Shown: positions 24,758 through 35,975 of the stretch, one piece after another
Position numbering within the stretch: the stretch's first letter is position 1
Layout: each line of letters opens with the position of its first letter
Assembly (NCBI RefSeq): GCF_025024155.1
Contig: NW_026251781.1
Location: 62,001 to 126,000, forward strand
Reading direction: 5' to 3'
Origin: Gamsiella multidivaricata
Lineage: Eukaryota; Mortierellomycota; Mortierellomycetes; Mortierellales; Mortierellaceae
DNA length: 64,000 bases
Position numbers and translations under genes: made by a program
The notes under the pieces: generated by a model
Database searches by the model: none
Told to the model about the DNA's origin: nothing
Seen by the model: only the letters and a program-made list of their open reading frames with translations

Positions 24758-25033
24758 TTAGTGCCAGCACTTCAACTGATGCTTGGACTCGGGGGCGTCC
24801 CTGCAAAGAGCCGTGAAGGTATAGTAGACCACCGGGTAATCGAGTCCACACGAGCCGCCGTCCCAGTTACCGCCGGCCTTGGAGGACGAGCAGAAGTCTT
24901 GGGTCAACTGCGCATTGTCGCAAATGCACCACTGAGGGAGTACAAGAGCTTTGGCTTGGTTTTCGTGGGAGCTCATAGTGACGAGGAGGGTGGCCGTGGC
25001 GAGGGCGAGGAAGTGGGTGATCTTGAAGGTCAT
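24758..25033 (-). CDS. Small secreted six-cysteine protein (effector-like)
   Basis: A single exon of 91 residues. MTFKITHFLALATATLLVTM is a strong signal peptide (h-region LALATATLLV), with likely cleavage after NQAKA at about residue 28. The mature part, about 63 residues, holds six Cys (WCICDNAQ, DFCSSSK, GGSCGLD, TALCRD, KCWH), enough for three disulfides, and is rich in Gly, Trp and Tyr. I recognise no named family. Such small secreted cysteine-rich proteins are common in soil and root-associated fungi, with roles in antagonism, surface binding or symbiosis; the function here is unknown. A TATAAAA box lies at 25249-25255 on the coding strand, and the leader may hold an intron with donor GTATAT near 25172 and acceptor ACATAG near 25049. 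It sits between a helicase relic and a transposon. Confidence 0.75.
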   Translation of the reverse strand: MTFKITHFLALATATLLVTMSSHENQAKALVLPQWCICDNAQLTQDFCSSSKAGGNWDGGSCGLDYPVVYYTFTALCRDAPESKHQLKCWH

Positions 25034-25248
25034 CTTTTTCGGTGGAGTTGTCTATGTGAACATGATGAAAAGAATAAAAGTTAGGTGAAGGCTAACATAG
25101 ACGTGATCGCGTAGATGCTTGTATGGAGGCGTTGGGAAAGAGGATAGTAAATGAGTTACTTTGCTGGATATACCTTGAGTTGGTTGGGTTAATTTGGTCT
25201 TGTTGGCGTTGAAGATGATGAGAGAAAAAAACGAGTGAGCATACACCC

Positions 25249-25255
25249 TTTTATA
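25249..25255 (-). promoter_or_regulatory. TATA box of the small secreted protein gene
   Basis: On the minus strand the sequence reads GTATAAAAGGGTGTATGC, a consensus TATA box, about 215 bp upstream of the start codon at 25033. The distance leaves room for a spliced 5' leader. Confidence 0.6.
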
Positions 25256-26008
25256 CTTCTGACAGAACTAGACTTGAGCATACTAAAAACGCACGAAGCT
25301 CTTTGAAGCATACGTTCTTTCGACTTCGTGACGGCTTCATCAACGCCACTCCTCTCTCCCTGTCGATCTATGCCGCCGCTGCGTTTGGGCTGAGGTGGTT
25401 TTCATGTCCATACTCGGTCTGGTTACGCGCGACTACGAAGGAGGGCTTAGTGGCGCAAACTTGACAGAGGGAACAGTCTGTGACGAGATCTTGGGCACGC
25501 TCAGCCCTGCCAAGGGTAAATCAAATTTTTGGACTGACTAAAAAGGTAAATTTTTATCCGCTTTTGCAGAAATTGTACATTACCACACTGGATGCATTTT
25601 GCCCATTGGGATAAACGGCATCGTTTTACCTAAGAGGAGGAGGCACAACGGTTAGTGTTCTTGCCATGTACTGCCTTGCTTTGTAGCTGTGTAGTTGGTG
25701 AGAGAGGAGGCTGGCAAGAGAGACGCGGGGCGTAATTCTTACCCTGGTGATAAGATGGGCTCAATTAAGCTCGATCAGATCTAGCTATTTCCAAGAGAAC
25801 TACCTCTCATTCTCTGCCGTCGTTGCTCTACTGGGCTGGGGCAATTTTCGTGTCCACAATCGATCTGATTGCCGAAAGCAGGCTCAGCCCCTCCACTCTT
25901 CAGGTGTCGAATGCTAGTCAACAAGGAATATTTTTTTGTTCGCTCTTTCTTACCCAATCATCTGGCCTTGGCGCATTGCTTCTCAAGGGATGATGAAGCA
26001 TAACATTA
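25256..26008. other. Intergenic with two diverged copies of a ~57-bp segment
   Basis: Segments at about 25371-25426 and 25815-25874 resemble each other (TGCCG(C/T)CG(C/T)TGC, TGGGCTG(A/G)GG, TTTTC(A/G)TGTCCA). In one frame both encode GL.xFSCPxS, which suggests an old local duplication. No intact gene can be supported. The end of this stretch is the TA target site of the pogo-like element. Confidence 0.4.
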
Positions 26009-27168
26009 CAGTTGAACCTCTATAAGCTGATACAGCTGGGACCGAGGGTGTTGCATCGAGTTAGAGAGTGGTATTGACTTGTACATTCGAACCTTAATAG
26101 CAGTACATATACGTATGTGTACGTGTAGCCGGAGTAAGTGTGAACTTGGATGGGCATTGAACGAACGGTCTAATAAATGCGCGGTTCAGGTTGAAATGAA
26201 CCTACAGTACTCCGGTCGCACACCAATTCGGACCATGCTTAAATACTATATACCGGTGTCGAATAGATAGGCATCTCACCTCATTATCACCTACTAGACC
26301 TCCTCCACAACCTCGCACTTGCCTCAGATGTCACCGCGTCAATCCAGCTCGCGCAAACAAAGTGCTGACAGCTCAAGCACTGGTCGTCCCAGAAAACTTG
26401 TAACACTTACGAACTCTCAACGTACGATTCTGTACGAGCATTCTGATCGGAACCCATTTCTCACGCACGAGGACCTGGCCAAAGTTCGACAATTGAAGGA
26501 CACCGTTCATGCGCTTCGCTCTCGATCATTGAAGCAGAAGCCAATTGCCTCGTTCTTTACTCGCACCAGTTCCTCCTCTAAATCAACCACCTATTCATCA
26601 CGCGGTTCTTCCTCCACTTCGTCCTCCTCGCGCAGCTCAACTGCAAGCACTTCTTATTCACCTGGTCCACTGCAACAGGTACAACTGTTTATTCGAGAAT
26701 GATGTCATGGTCATAACCATGCTGCGCCTAGTTTCTAGAGCATTCCAACACAACTGTGTCTAGTATATAAGAGCCCTTCAAACGTAGGATTAGACAGCAA
26801 TGAATCATCGAATAAACCTCTGATTCCACCCTGGAACCCCTCCGACTCCTGACTATTTGCATCCACCCACTCCTGTTACTTCTTCTGCTTCCACTTCTCG
26901 CGGCAGATGTACATCGACTGCAGGGCTTTACGCCCGTAAAAGAAGACTAATAGTTTCTGAGGATGAGGATGAGTTAGATTAAGCGGATAGTATTGTTACT
27001 CAATAAACGATTGAATTGAACTTTAAGTCGGGACCGGGGGTTTGTATCAAGTTACGACTTAGAGGAGTTTTATCAAGTTATCATAGGTCCCAACGTTGGG
27101 GCCGGCCGCCATTATCAGCTTGGAGAGGTTATTGACTAAAAAAGGATCGATTAATAGAGGTCCGACTG
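26009..27168 (+). mobile_element. Internally deleted pogo-like (Tc1/mariner) transposon
   Basis: The element begins CAGTTGAACCTCTATAAG and ends ATTAATAGAGGTCCGACTG, which are imperfect terminal inverted repeats of the pogo/Fot/Tigger type. Both ends are flanked by TA (26007-26008 and 27169-27170), the target duplication of this superfamily. Length is 1160 bp, shorter than a full element (about 1.8-3 kb). Inside are an N-terminal helix-turn-helix-like segment (26319-26702) and a C-terminal acidic tail (26839-26982, ending VSEDEDELD) in another frame. The catalytic DDE core is absent, so it is non-autonomous. A second sequence resembling the subterminal region recurs in direct orientation near 27028-27075. 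Confidence 0.8.
26319..26702 (+). pseudogene. Remnant of pogo-like transposase N-terminus (CENP-B-like HTH)
   Basis: A 127-codon frame with KLVTLTNSQRTILYEHSDRN and PFLTHEDLAKVRQLKD, which follows the order of the CENP-B N-terminal/psq-type helix-turn-helix of Tigger and pogo transposases (L(T/S)..Q+..I......P.L...(D/E)LA). It then reads KQKPIASFF and runs into Ser-rich sequence and a stop. The remaining CENP-B HTH and DDE domains are missing. A tail fragment in a different frame at 26839-26982 ends in RKRRLIVSEDEDELD and a stop codon, as transposase C-termini often do. Probably inactive; translation of the HTH alone is possible. Confidence 0.65.
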
Positions 27169-27567
27169 TAGTTATGGTGACTGATCACCGAAGTTCTAGT
27201 GCCGATTTCGCCTGCTTGACCTCCGCCTGTATTTTGTCCGCCTACTGCCCCGCCATTGCCGCCTGCATGCTTGGGGGGGAATCTGGATCATAAAAAAGAA
27301 TTTTTCCCCCTGATTTCTAGTTTATCGAGATTAGTATCAGGAGCTCAGCTAAGACATTAGGATACATATGTAGAGTCGTAAACTCCCATCAGATTACTGC
27401 CTCCTCGGCTCCTGCGCCCCGGATAATATCTGCTTCCTTGGACACCATCATCTAAGTCTGACGTGTACATGTACTGCGCGAAGTAAAACGTCGGGTATGT
27501 GCATGAAATCTCATACATACTCAGCTTCATATTAATGCACCTTTTTTTATCTCAGCTCAAAGTTCAA
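27169..27567. other. Spacer between transposon and foldback element
   Basis: About 400 bp. On the minus strand a short stretch near 27195-27290 reads QAEVKQAKSALELR and looks like a coiled-coil remnant, but it is broken by a stop. Nothing else is recognised. Confidence 0.35.
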
Positions 27568-28406
27568 TTAGCCTGCGTCCAAACCAACTGTTCGATTTAG
27601 AGAAATGATTAGTTCCCTTTTGGGGAGAAGTTCGACCTACCTATTTGTAAAACGAAAACCTTCCTGTCAAGGCAAACGCACAACGCACACTTTCCATGTA
27701 AGGCAAAAAAGGCAAAACGAACCGCACGCGTTCAAACCTGAAAACGAACAGTTCGTTTCGACCGTGCAGAATCTTCATGGGCTAATTGCTTGGCTTACAG
27801 ACTTGCGAGAGCGATGAGAGTGGTAGCGTTAGATAGAGCTTGGTCAAGGCTTTCCTTCTGTAGGATCAGATGGCGCCAGACCAATGTAGTACATTCGAGC
27901 AGAGAAGAGTACCCTTCACATGGCGCGGACGGGAACCGCTTTATAAGGCATTGTCTGCTCTGAAAATAAAGATCCCTCTCTTGCCTTGTTGACTTCCTTG
28001 TCTGTAAGTGAAAACAAGGGTCAAATATTGCACTGCGTCCGGTGATACGGCTGTTCGTTTTTTTATTCCTTACGACTGGGCAGCCAACATCCAACTTGGC
28101 GCCATCTGATCCTACAGAAGGAAAGCCTTGACCAAGCTCTATCTAACGCTACCACTCTCATCGCTCTCGCAAGTCTGTAAGCCAAGCAATTAGCCCATGA
28201 AGATTCTGCACGGTCGAAACGAACTGTTCGTTTTCAGGTTTGAACGCGTGCGGTTCGTTTTGCCTTTTTTGCCTTACATGGAAAGTGTGCGTTGTGCGTT
28301 TGCCTTGACAGGAAGGTTTTCGTTTTACAAATAGGTAGGTCGAACTTCTCCCCAAAAGGGAACTAATCATTTCTCTAAATCGAAAGTCTGGTCGGACGCA
28401 GGTTAA
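27568..28406. repeat. Foldback element: 287-bp identical inverted arms, 218-bp loop
   Basis: Positions 27592-27878 and 28097-28383 are reverse complements over 287 bp with no mismatch that I can find by eye. The match continues imperfectly outward to TTA(G/A)CCTGCGTCC at 27568-27580 and 28394-28406, with one indel. The loop (27879-28096) is unique, except for a degenerate copy of the terminal motif (CTGCGTCC...CTGTTCG) near 28035-28060. Each arm encodes the same 70-codon frame (27605-27817 and 28158-28370), which is a consequence of the repeat and not evidence of a gene. A transcript would form a long perfect hairpin. It is probably a foldback or long-TIR MITE-like transposon that inserted recently or is kept identical by conversion. 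No clear target duplication seen. Its right end is about 170 bp from the LRR gene start. Confidence 0.9.
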
Positions 28407-28577
28407 TGCTCAGTGGAGTCTCTCTGTTTACTGCATATTTCCGCCGTCTTCTCTTGATCTACCATGGACTCCATCAGTTTGCATCGCTCATTCATCATCT
28501 CCCATAGTATCTTCGTTATTTAGCAGGAGTGCGCCAGACACTGGAGGCGCACAATATTCACTTCTATATCGGTTACC

Positions 28578-31500
28578 ATGGACAATAATAGCCTCGCCAT
28601 CCGCAATATACCCGCCTATGGACCCCGGACTTGTCGCAGGGAAGAGTCCGTTCAAGGTCATGAGCTCGAAGCTAGTGAACCCTTCAATTGGTTAGTCTCG
28701 CAATCTCCCTCAGACATCGCCTACCCACAAGATAGCGTCCACAATGTCGACAAGAAGAGAACAGCAGCATCGTACAAGGACATATTGAATAATGTTCTAA
28801 ACCCTTTGAGGTAGAGATGTGCTGCTCTCATCAATTATGTAGCAATTATCTCCTCGTTTTTTTTCTTTTCTTCATTCTTGCCTCCTAATTCTTGACTGAC
28901 ACCTGCCCCCTTTTCAAACTAGTCCTCCAAGCAGTTCAGACATGGTAGAGCACATCGAATTAGAGCATTTGCAGGAAGGTCGTCAATCTGACCAGAAGTA
29001 CCAGCAACAAGGCTTTAGCCATGGTCATCACTCAGACAGTGTAGGAAGCACATATTCCTCTGAGAAGGCTGTGGAGGACCTTTCTCTTTCCAGGTGGACT
29101 ACGACACAAAGTCCGGCAACCCATTCAGGAGCATCCTCGACAGACAAACGAACATTGCACACCGCACAGGAAATGATACGACTTGAGCGGATACGGGCGT
29201 CAGTACATGCCTTTTTGAACCAACGATTCTCAGTGCACGAATACACTGTTCCTCGACTCTTTATTGTCTTGCCTGACGACGAGATTGATGTCGACACCTC
29301 AGGCGAGTATGCGGAAACAGCACCGACGGCGGTAACAGCAGATGGGACAACGGCTGATGCAGATGGAACAGCAGCAGGAGCCAGCAGTTTCCCTACATCT
29401 TCTCGACATCGACTTTACTTTTTGTGCGAGTGCAGCCCCAGTTTCACATTACCCCTTGGCAGCGGATTAAACCATCTGCATATTGCCAAGCATGCGGGAT
29501 ACCCAATCGACCCGGCGCGGCAGGATGAGTTCTTTCAGTGGTACGGCGACATGATTCTTACACTGCTCTACTTTCTCAAGTATGGCGATGATCTCACTGA
29601 AAATCCCTCTGCCGCCTCTCCACCAGTATCTACACAGAACCGGCGACAACAACCAGGACAGGTACAACAACAACCGAACACATTGTACTCAAAGGATGCA
29701 GGCTTAAGGAGTGTGACACGGATATCGAATCTGCGAAGGTCCGACTTGCCAGACTCGATCGCTCAAGGGATCGAGAATAAATTCGATAGGATGATTGAGT
29801 ATCTTGAGCGACTGCGGACAGCTTCTACAGAAACAATCGACAGGGCTGAAGAGGCTGATGATGGGCGTGGCTCCGCAGAAGAAGAGAAGGCATTCCAGGG
29901 ACTCGTCAGCCTGTCTGATTTGCACCGACTCTATTCTTTTCTGGGGATTGCGGACATTCACAAGCGGGCACAATCTGGACAGCTGGGGAACTTGTACCGA
30001 ATCAGCAACGTGGAGAGCCAGGTCAGTTGGGTGTGTGTGTATCATTACCGGTGGACATTTCTCGAGAAGAACATCGACGAGTTTGAACGCTGGGTCGTCA
30101 CCCGCCGAGGCCTCTTCGACAAGCAGTCTGGATCTGTCTCCATTACACTCTTCTCTGGAGCGCACATGCGGACCTTCTGCTCCTGGATTACCAACAAAGT
30201 TGCACCGTCACTTGTGGAGGCCCATATCAAACTGGGCTGGCATTTCGGCAAGAAGGATCTCTGGAAACTTGCCAAGACTCTAGCCAGTTCAACAGTAACG
30301 GTGCTTTCGTTGGATGGGGGCTTGTACGCCGAACACTCAAAGTACAGGGTCTTGCACAAGAAGTACGATCCGATCCTGCATCTGCTCACCTATGGACAGC
30401 TGCATTCGCTGGAAATTTCACGCTTCCCATCATTGTTTTCAAGGCTATCAGCAAGGACTACTAAGGCGCTGTCGATTAGGCGACTGGAGTTTGGACCCGG
30501 AATGGAAGTGAACCCGAAGGATCGCAGGGTGTTCAGTAATTTCATCGCCTCGTGCACGTCGTTACAGGAGCTGATTCTGCCAGAACTAAATATTTCGGAC
30601 CCACAGATGCAAGCAATCGTGAGCGGTATCCGAACAGTCACCTCGCTGTCGATGCTGGATCTGTCGAAGAGCCGTCTCAATGACGGTGCAGCCATTATTC
30701 TCGCTCAAGGATTATTCAAGACCAACATCTGTAACCTGGATCTCTCGGGGAACGAGCGCTTGACGGATGCGGGTGTCGCTAGGGTCATTCGAGCCATTGG
30801 GCCGCGATTGACAAGTCTGAAGATGGCGCAGACGGGCTTTGGAGACGTGGCAGCAGCAGCCTTGGCAAAAAGTATGGATGGTATTTCAATCACCAGCACA
30901 TTGCAGGACCAGTTGAATCTTCAGCAACGGCTTGATATCGCAGCCATATCTGCTGGACACCGACCAGGGCTCCGTCTAGCGGTCGACAACCCGCTTTTCG
31001 CTATGACTCCCAGACCGCGGCCGGAGGTGCGTGAGAAGACGCATTCGAAGGGACACCTAGTCTATTTGGACATCGAGGACAATCAATGCACAGTGCAGGG
31101 ATTCAGGTCGTTGGCGAGTATTAAGTCGAGACTTTATTTCGTATATCTGAATCTCTCTGGTAGCAAGGAGCTGCAGGATATGGAGTGTGCACAGATTCTG
31201 GAAAGGGTCGCAAGTTCCGCAATGGTCACCTTGCGACTTGCGGGCACAGGATTCAGCGACCAATCGGCAGAGGCCCTTTCGAAGGCACTTCTTTCACGCT
31301 TTCCGAACAATCATGAGGGGCATTCGCGGATACCAGTATCATGTCAACTTGAGGAGATAGATTTGCGGGCTTGTCCGATCAGCTCAGAGGGACTCTTGGC
31401 GTTGTGTAGGGCGCTCGCTCAGACACGGACGTCCTCGTGCTTGAGGACCATGGACATTGGGCATTGCAGGCAGGTACACGACCATGCCATGCAGCAACTC

Positions 31501-33177
31501 CTCAGGGCTCTCGTTATACCAAACGGGTCGACTTGGGCTCCTACGATACCAGGAAGAAGGAGACCCAGTCGAGTGGACTTGGGATCACAATCTTTGACAG
31601 CAATAGGATCCGCTAGGGGGAACATGAACTCGTCTTGGGGACCACAGGATTTTCAGGATGATCGGGGCGATAGTGGGGGCCGAGATGGAAGCAGGGCAGG
31701 GATATTTGGAAGACAAGGATCTAGATGCCAACTAGTTCGATCGGACTCTGACCCAACGCCGCACTCTACTATATTTACTGGCGGTGACACTACAGTCTAT
31801 ATCGATTCTGCAGGTCAATTCAGCTTAATGCCTCCTAGGATGCCCTTGCAGCCGCCGATGGGGTTCTTTACGAATCTGCGACAGCTGGATCTCAACAGTA
31901 CTCGAGTTGGAGACGGCACCGCCTGGCTCTTGGCCCAGGCGCTCCTGCAGTCATGGACCATGATCAGATCACTCACAATCTTGGATGCGGCGGATATGAC
32001 TGTTCAGGGGATGTGTTTGATCATCGACGCACTCTGCGGGAACTCCACTGTGCATGATTTTGGCATCGGCAAGAGTGGTGCGATCCTGCAGTCGGATTTG
32101 GACCTCTTTGGAGCCGGACTCGTCAACCTAATGGAGATGAACAAGCGGATCCGGTCACTGACTACGCTCGGTGCTCCTCTGGGCTCGCTTGCCAAGGGGT
32201 TGTTGCTGAATCAGTCCCTCCATTCCGTCTATCTTATCCGGTCCAGGGGTCAGTTTGAGGATCTGCAGCTGATGGGCCAGGCGTTGTCGCTCACGCGATC
32301 GTTGTTGGTCTTCTGGATGGGAGGATCGGACGAGTCGCTTCTGGGTCCTCTCAATCAAGGATCTGACGAGCAGCAGCAGCCGATACAGGGCATTAGTGAC
32401 TCACCTTCGACTTCGGCTCCTTCATCACAGCGGGCACAGTTTCAGCAACACCAGCAGCAACAGGAGGAGCAACAGCATGAGAACATGTACAGGAACTTTC
32501 ATCTGTTGCACAACCAAAATGACGATCAACAACACCATCCGGAGCGTTATCACCACCACCTACATGGAGCCCAGCATTCTCAATCTTTGTCCAAGAGTAT
32601 CGAGTCCGTGCTGAAGAAGACGTTTGGGTTCCAGCCAAAGCAGAGCAAAGGGAAGCAGCAGGCATCCGCAGAGGGAGACCATACAGCAGAATCCTCTACG
32701 CCTCTTTCCCCTCCTCCTCATAATCTGCGTCCCCTGCCAAACGCTAACCCAACATCCGGGGCCAACATCGCCAGCACAGGAAGAGCGGCTATCACTGGAG
32801 GCAATGCAGCGACAGCCTCAGGTCCATGGACGCGGCATCCGATTATCGAGGGCATTCGTCGGAACTACAGCTTGATCAAGGTTGTTCTCGACACCTCGAC
32901 CCTATCTCCTGCAGCAGCAGCAGCAGCGGCAGCGGCCGCCACCGGGGCGAATCCCACATGGCACAATTCGCAGGCTGGCAACGCACAGGGGGTCACTCAG
33001 CAGCAGGAGCTGGTGCAACAATATCAGTTGCAGCAGCAACAACAGCTTCAGAAGAAGATCATGGTGAATCGGAAACTTCTGAGGGAGCGTGGGCGAGTTG
33101 GATGGGAGGAACTGAAGCTTTTAGGGGTCGATGACGATGTCATACGCGAAGTCTGCCAAGATACCCGGCAGCTATAG
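28578..33177 (+). CDS. Large leucine-rich-repeat (RNI-like) protein
   Basis: Two exons, 28578-28810 and 28923-33177 (1495 residues), joined in phase 2. The N-terminal about 150 residues are disordered. A module at about 170-300 includes VPRLFIVLPDDE, RLYFLCECSPSF, HIAKHAGYP and FQWYGDMILTLLYFLKYGDD, which I associate with Mortierella LRR proteins. A further block has LGNLYRISNVESQVSWVCVYHYR and a region of TVLSLDGG type. RNI-type LRRs run from about 590 to 940 (for example SMLDLSKSRLNDGAAIIL, ICNLDLSGNERLTDAG) and 1055-1200. The tail has Gln/His-rich and Ala-rich tracts (Ala run near 1408). No NB-ARC or NACHT motif, transmembrane segment or signal peptide is seen. LRRs give protein-binding surfaces; the role is unknown. 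A role in self/non-self sensing would be speculation. Confidence 0.85.
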
Positions 33178-33555
33178 TCATCTAAACTACTTTCATAATA
33201 TCAATTCTTTCAATGCGTGCAGAGAGATATGCATGTAACCTGGCCATCGCTGATAGAGAATTGATTGAAAGAAACTGCGACGAATGGCAACTTTGGAGAA
33301 TGAACCGTACCATGACAAGCAGACTGTGTGCATTCTTCCATTCCGGTTACTCTGTTGGCGTTCATCCTACCAATAAATGTGTTTTTTTCTTTGTGCAGGT
33401 CTGCTTCTATACCTGCTGAATCATTTTTGTTTATTTATTCATGAATGGATGATAGATAAAAAAATCCTCGCGAACGAAACGTCGGGGGAGAGGGGAGAGG
33501 GGAAATGTACATATATAAGAGAGATACACACAAGAATAAAAACACTCCTGTTCCT
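33178..33555. other. Convergent 3' region LRR gene/PurH
   Basis: 378 bp between two stop codons. AT-rich, with AATAAA-like signals on the + strand near 33370 and TTTATT on the other strand near 33428. It should hold both 3' UTRs. No gene seen. Confidence 0.6.
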
Positions 33556-35975
33556 TTAGTGGTGGAAGAGACGGAGGGTGGTGTGGGCCAAGACCATGTT
33601 GTGCGAGTCCGCTGCAGCAATGACAAGGTCATCCTGAATAGATCCGTTGGGCGCAGCAATGTACTTGACACCGGATTGGTGGGCCCTCTGGATGTTGTCT
33701 GTGAAGGGGAAGAAGGCGTCGGACGAGACGACGACATCCGTCAACTCCTTCATGTGGGCCTCGCGCTCCTCAGCAGTCAAGGGCTGGGGCACAGTCTCGA
33801 ACTGGGCCTCCCATGCGGCGCGCTCCTCGCCCTTGCCAATCTTGTCCAGGACATACAGATCAATGGCGTTCGACTTGTCGGCACGCTTGGTCTCCTTCTT
33901 GAAGCCAAAGTCAAGGATCTTAGGGTGGTGGCGCAACCACCAGTTATCGGCCTTGTCACCGGCAAGACGCGTGCAGTGGATACGAGACTGCTGGCCCGCA
34001 CCGAGACCGACGACCATGCCGTTCTTGGCGTAGCAGACCGAGTTGGACTGGGTATACTTGAGAGCGATCGTAGCGACAATCAAATCGCGGATAGCACCCT
34101 CGGGCAACTAATTGTATGGACAGAAAATGAGGCTAGAGTGTGAGCAAAATGGATCGAGCATCCAAGGAAGATACGTCCTTGCATTCAAGGCAATCTGACA
34201 AATCCTCTTACGTCCTTGTTCTTGGTGACGAGGTTCTTGAAGAGGCTGGCGTCGATCTTGGCGTCGTTGCGCTTCTGCTGCAAGGTGAGGCCATAAACCT
34301 GGCGGGACTCGAGTTCCTGGGGCTCGTAGCTGGGGTCCATCTGGAGGACAGTGTACTTACCGCCCTTCTTCTTCTTCAAGAGCTCGAGGGCATCGTTATC
34401 GTAGGCAGGGGCAATGATACCATCCGAAACCTCACGCGAGATGATCTTGGCGGTGACCAAGTCGACGGTGCCGGAGATGGCGATCCAATCACCAAAGGAG
34501 CTCATACGGTCAGCACCACGGGCACGGGCATAAGCAGTGGCGACGGGGCTGAGGGGCAGCTTGAGGTCATCAACATGGTAGACCTTCTTTTCGACATCGG
34601 ACAGAGGAACAGCGACAGCAGCGCCGGCGGGAGAGACGTGCTTAAAGGAAGCGGCGGCAGGGAGGCCGAGAGCCTGAGTGAGCTCCTTCACAAGGGGCCA
34701 TGCGTTCAAGGCATCAAGCAAGTTGATATAGCCGGGAGATCCAGACAAGACTTTTGGGTTGGCGTCATATTTTGGTGGGAACAAGTAGGGAGGGCACGCC
34801 AGTTGGAGAGGCGCATGAAAAAGAGAAAACGAAAAATAGTCATCAGTGTTTTCGTCTTAAAAAGGAAAACAGCGGGGTAAAATCATAACAATGAAAGAGA
34901 GCATTTTTCAAAGCCCGTTCGCCCGTGTCTGGTCAACAAAATAGTACCTTTGATGGGGAGGTCGCCGTTCTTGATAAAGACCTGGGCAGGCTTCTGGTGG
35001 GGGTTGGCTCCGTAGCGGAGCGTGAGCTGCTGGGTACCGGCGGCATACTGCTGGCGCAAGTAGTTGGAAATAGCCTCGTCGTACTCGCTGGTCTGGTTGA
35101 ATGCCTTGAGCGCGAGCTTCTGGCGGGTCTCGTCCGAGACCTTGTTGTGCTCCTTGAGCTGAGCAATGACGGTGGCGTAGTCCTTGGGGTCAGATAAGAT
35201 GCTAACGCGAATGTGGTTCTTGGCAGCAGCACGGAGAAGAGTGACACCACCTAAAAACATCAATTGGAGTCAGTGGGTTAACAACAGCGCAAAGTCGATT
35301 TTTTTTTATGCAATTGCATGTTTAGATCAAGTGATAGCCTTACCAATGTCGATCTCCTCAACGGCCTCAGGGATGGTGACTCCCTCCTTGGCAACAGTCT
35401 CCTTGAAGGGGTACAGGTTGCAAGCAACAATGTCGACCTTCTCGATAGCCTGAGCAGCCAGATCAGCCTCGTCCGAGGGGATGTCGCGGGCCAGAATACC
35501 TCCGTGGACAGCAGGGTGGAGGGTCTTGACGCGACCGCCCAAGATTTCCGGAGCCTTGGTGATGGCAGAGACATCCCTACGTTGCCCCAACCAGATGCAG
35601 TAGATCCATTAGGGCACATACTGTGATCAATTGCTCCAGAGGAACACCGATTCTCTTTCCTCTGCATGTGCTGCTTCAAACAACGAGCCTTACTCGACGG
35701 GCAATCCAGCAGCGGCAATGGCCTTGGAGGTGCCGCCTGAAGCAAGAATGCGGATGTTCAAGGCGACGAGCTCCTTGGCAAAGTCGATGAGACCAGTCTT
35801 GTCATAGACGGAAAGGATAGCTGATATAGCCATCAGCGTCAACAAAAAAAAAAAAAAAAAAGCGGGCAACACGAGAAATAGTTAGGGATCGCTCAGGTTG
35901 ATTCGATTGCATCTTGGTCTGCCTTGAGAAATAAACATGAACTGTCGCTTTGTCTTTACCGATCTTCTGGGTCAT
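33556..35975 (-). CDS. ADE17: Bifunctional AICAR transformylase/IMP cyclohydrolase (PurH, ADE16/17)
   Basis: Six exons: 35975-35960, 35820-35694, 35576-35344, 35250-34948, 34750-34212, 34107-33556 (589 residues; yeast Ade17 is 592). All junctions keep frame. The first exon is only 16 nt (MTQKI plus one base). The N-terminal MGS-like cyclohydrolase domain has [22 protein letters not shown] and [19 protein letters not shown]. The transformylase domain has [35 protein letters not shown] and [14 protein letters not shown], whose Lys-His pair is catalytic, and ends in [14 protein letters not shown]. It performs the last two steps of de novo purine synthesis (AICAR to FAICAR to IMP) in the cytosol. 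Intron 1 has an A/T homopolymer of about 19 nt. The assignment is very secure. Confidence 0.97.

Noticed and set aside
27605..27817. A 70-codon frame, repeated exactly on the other strand at 28158-28370.
   Set aside because: Identity is explained by the inverted repeat itself; no domain, promoter or start context supports coding.
28578..33177. The LRR protein as a complete NLR-type immune receptor.
   Set aside because: No NACHT or NB-ARC motifs (no P-loop GxxxxGK(S/T)) are present in the 1495 residues.
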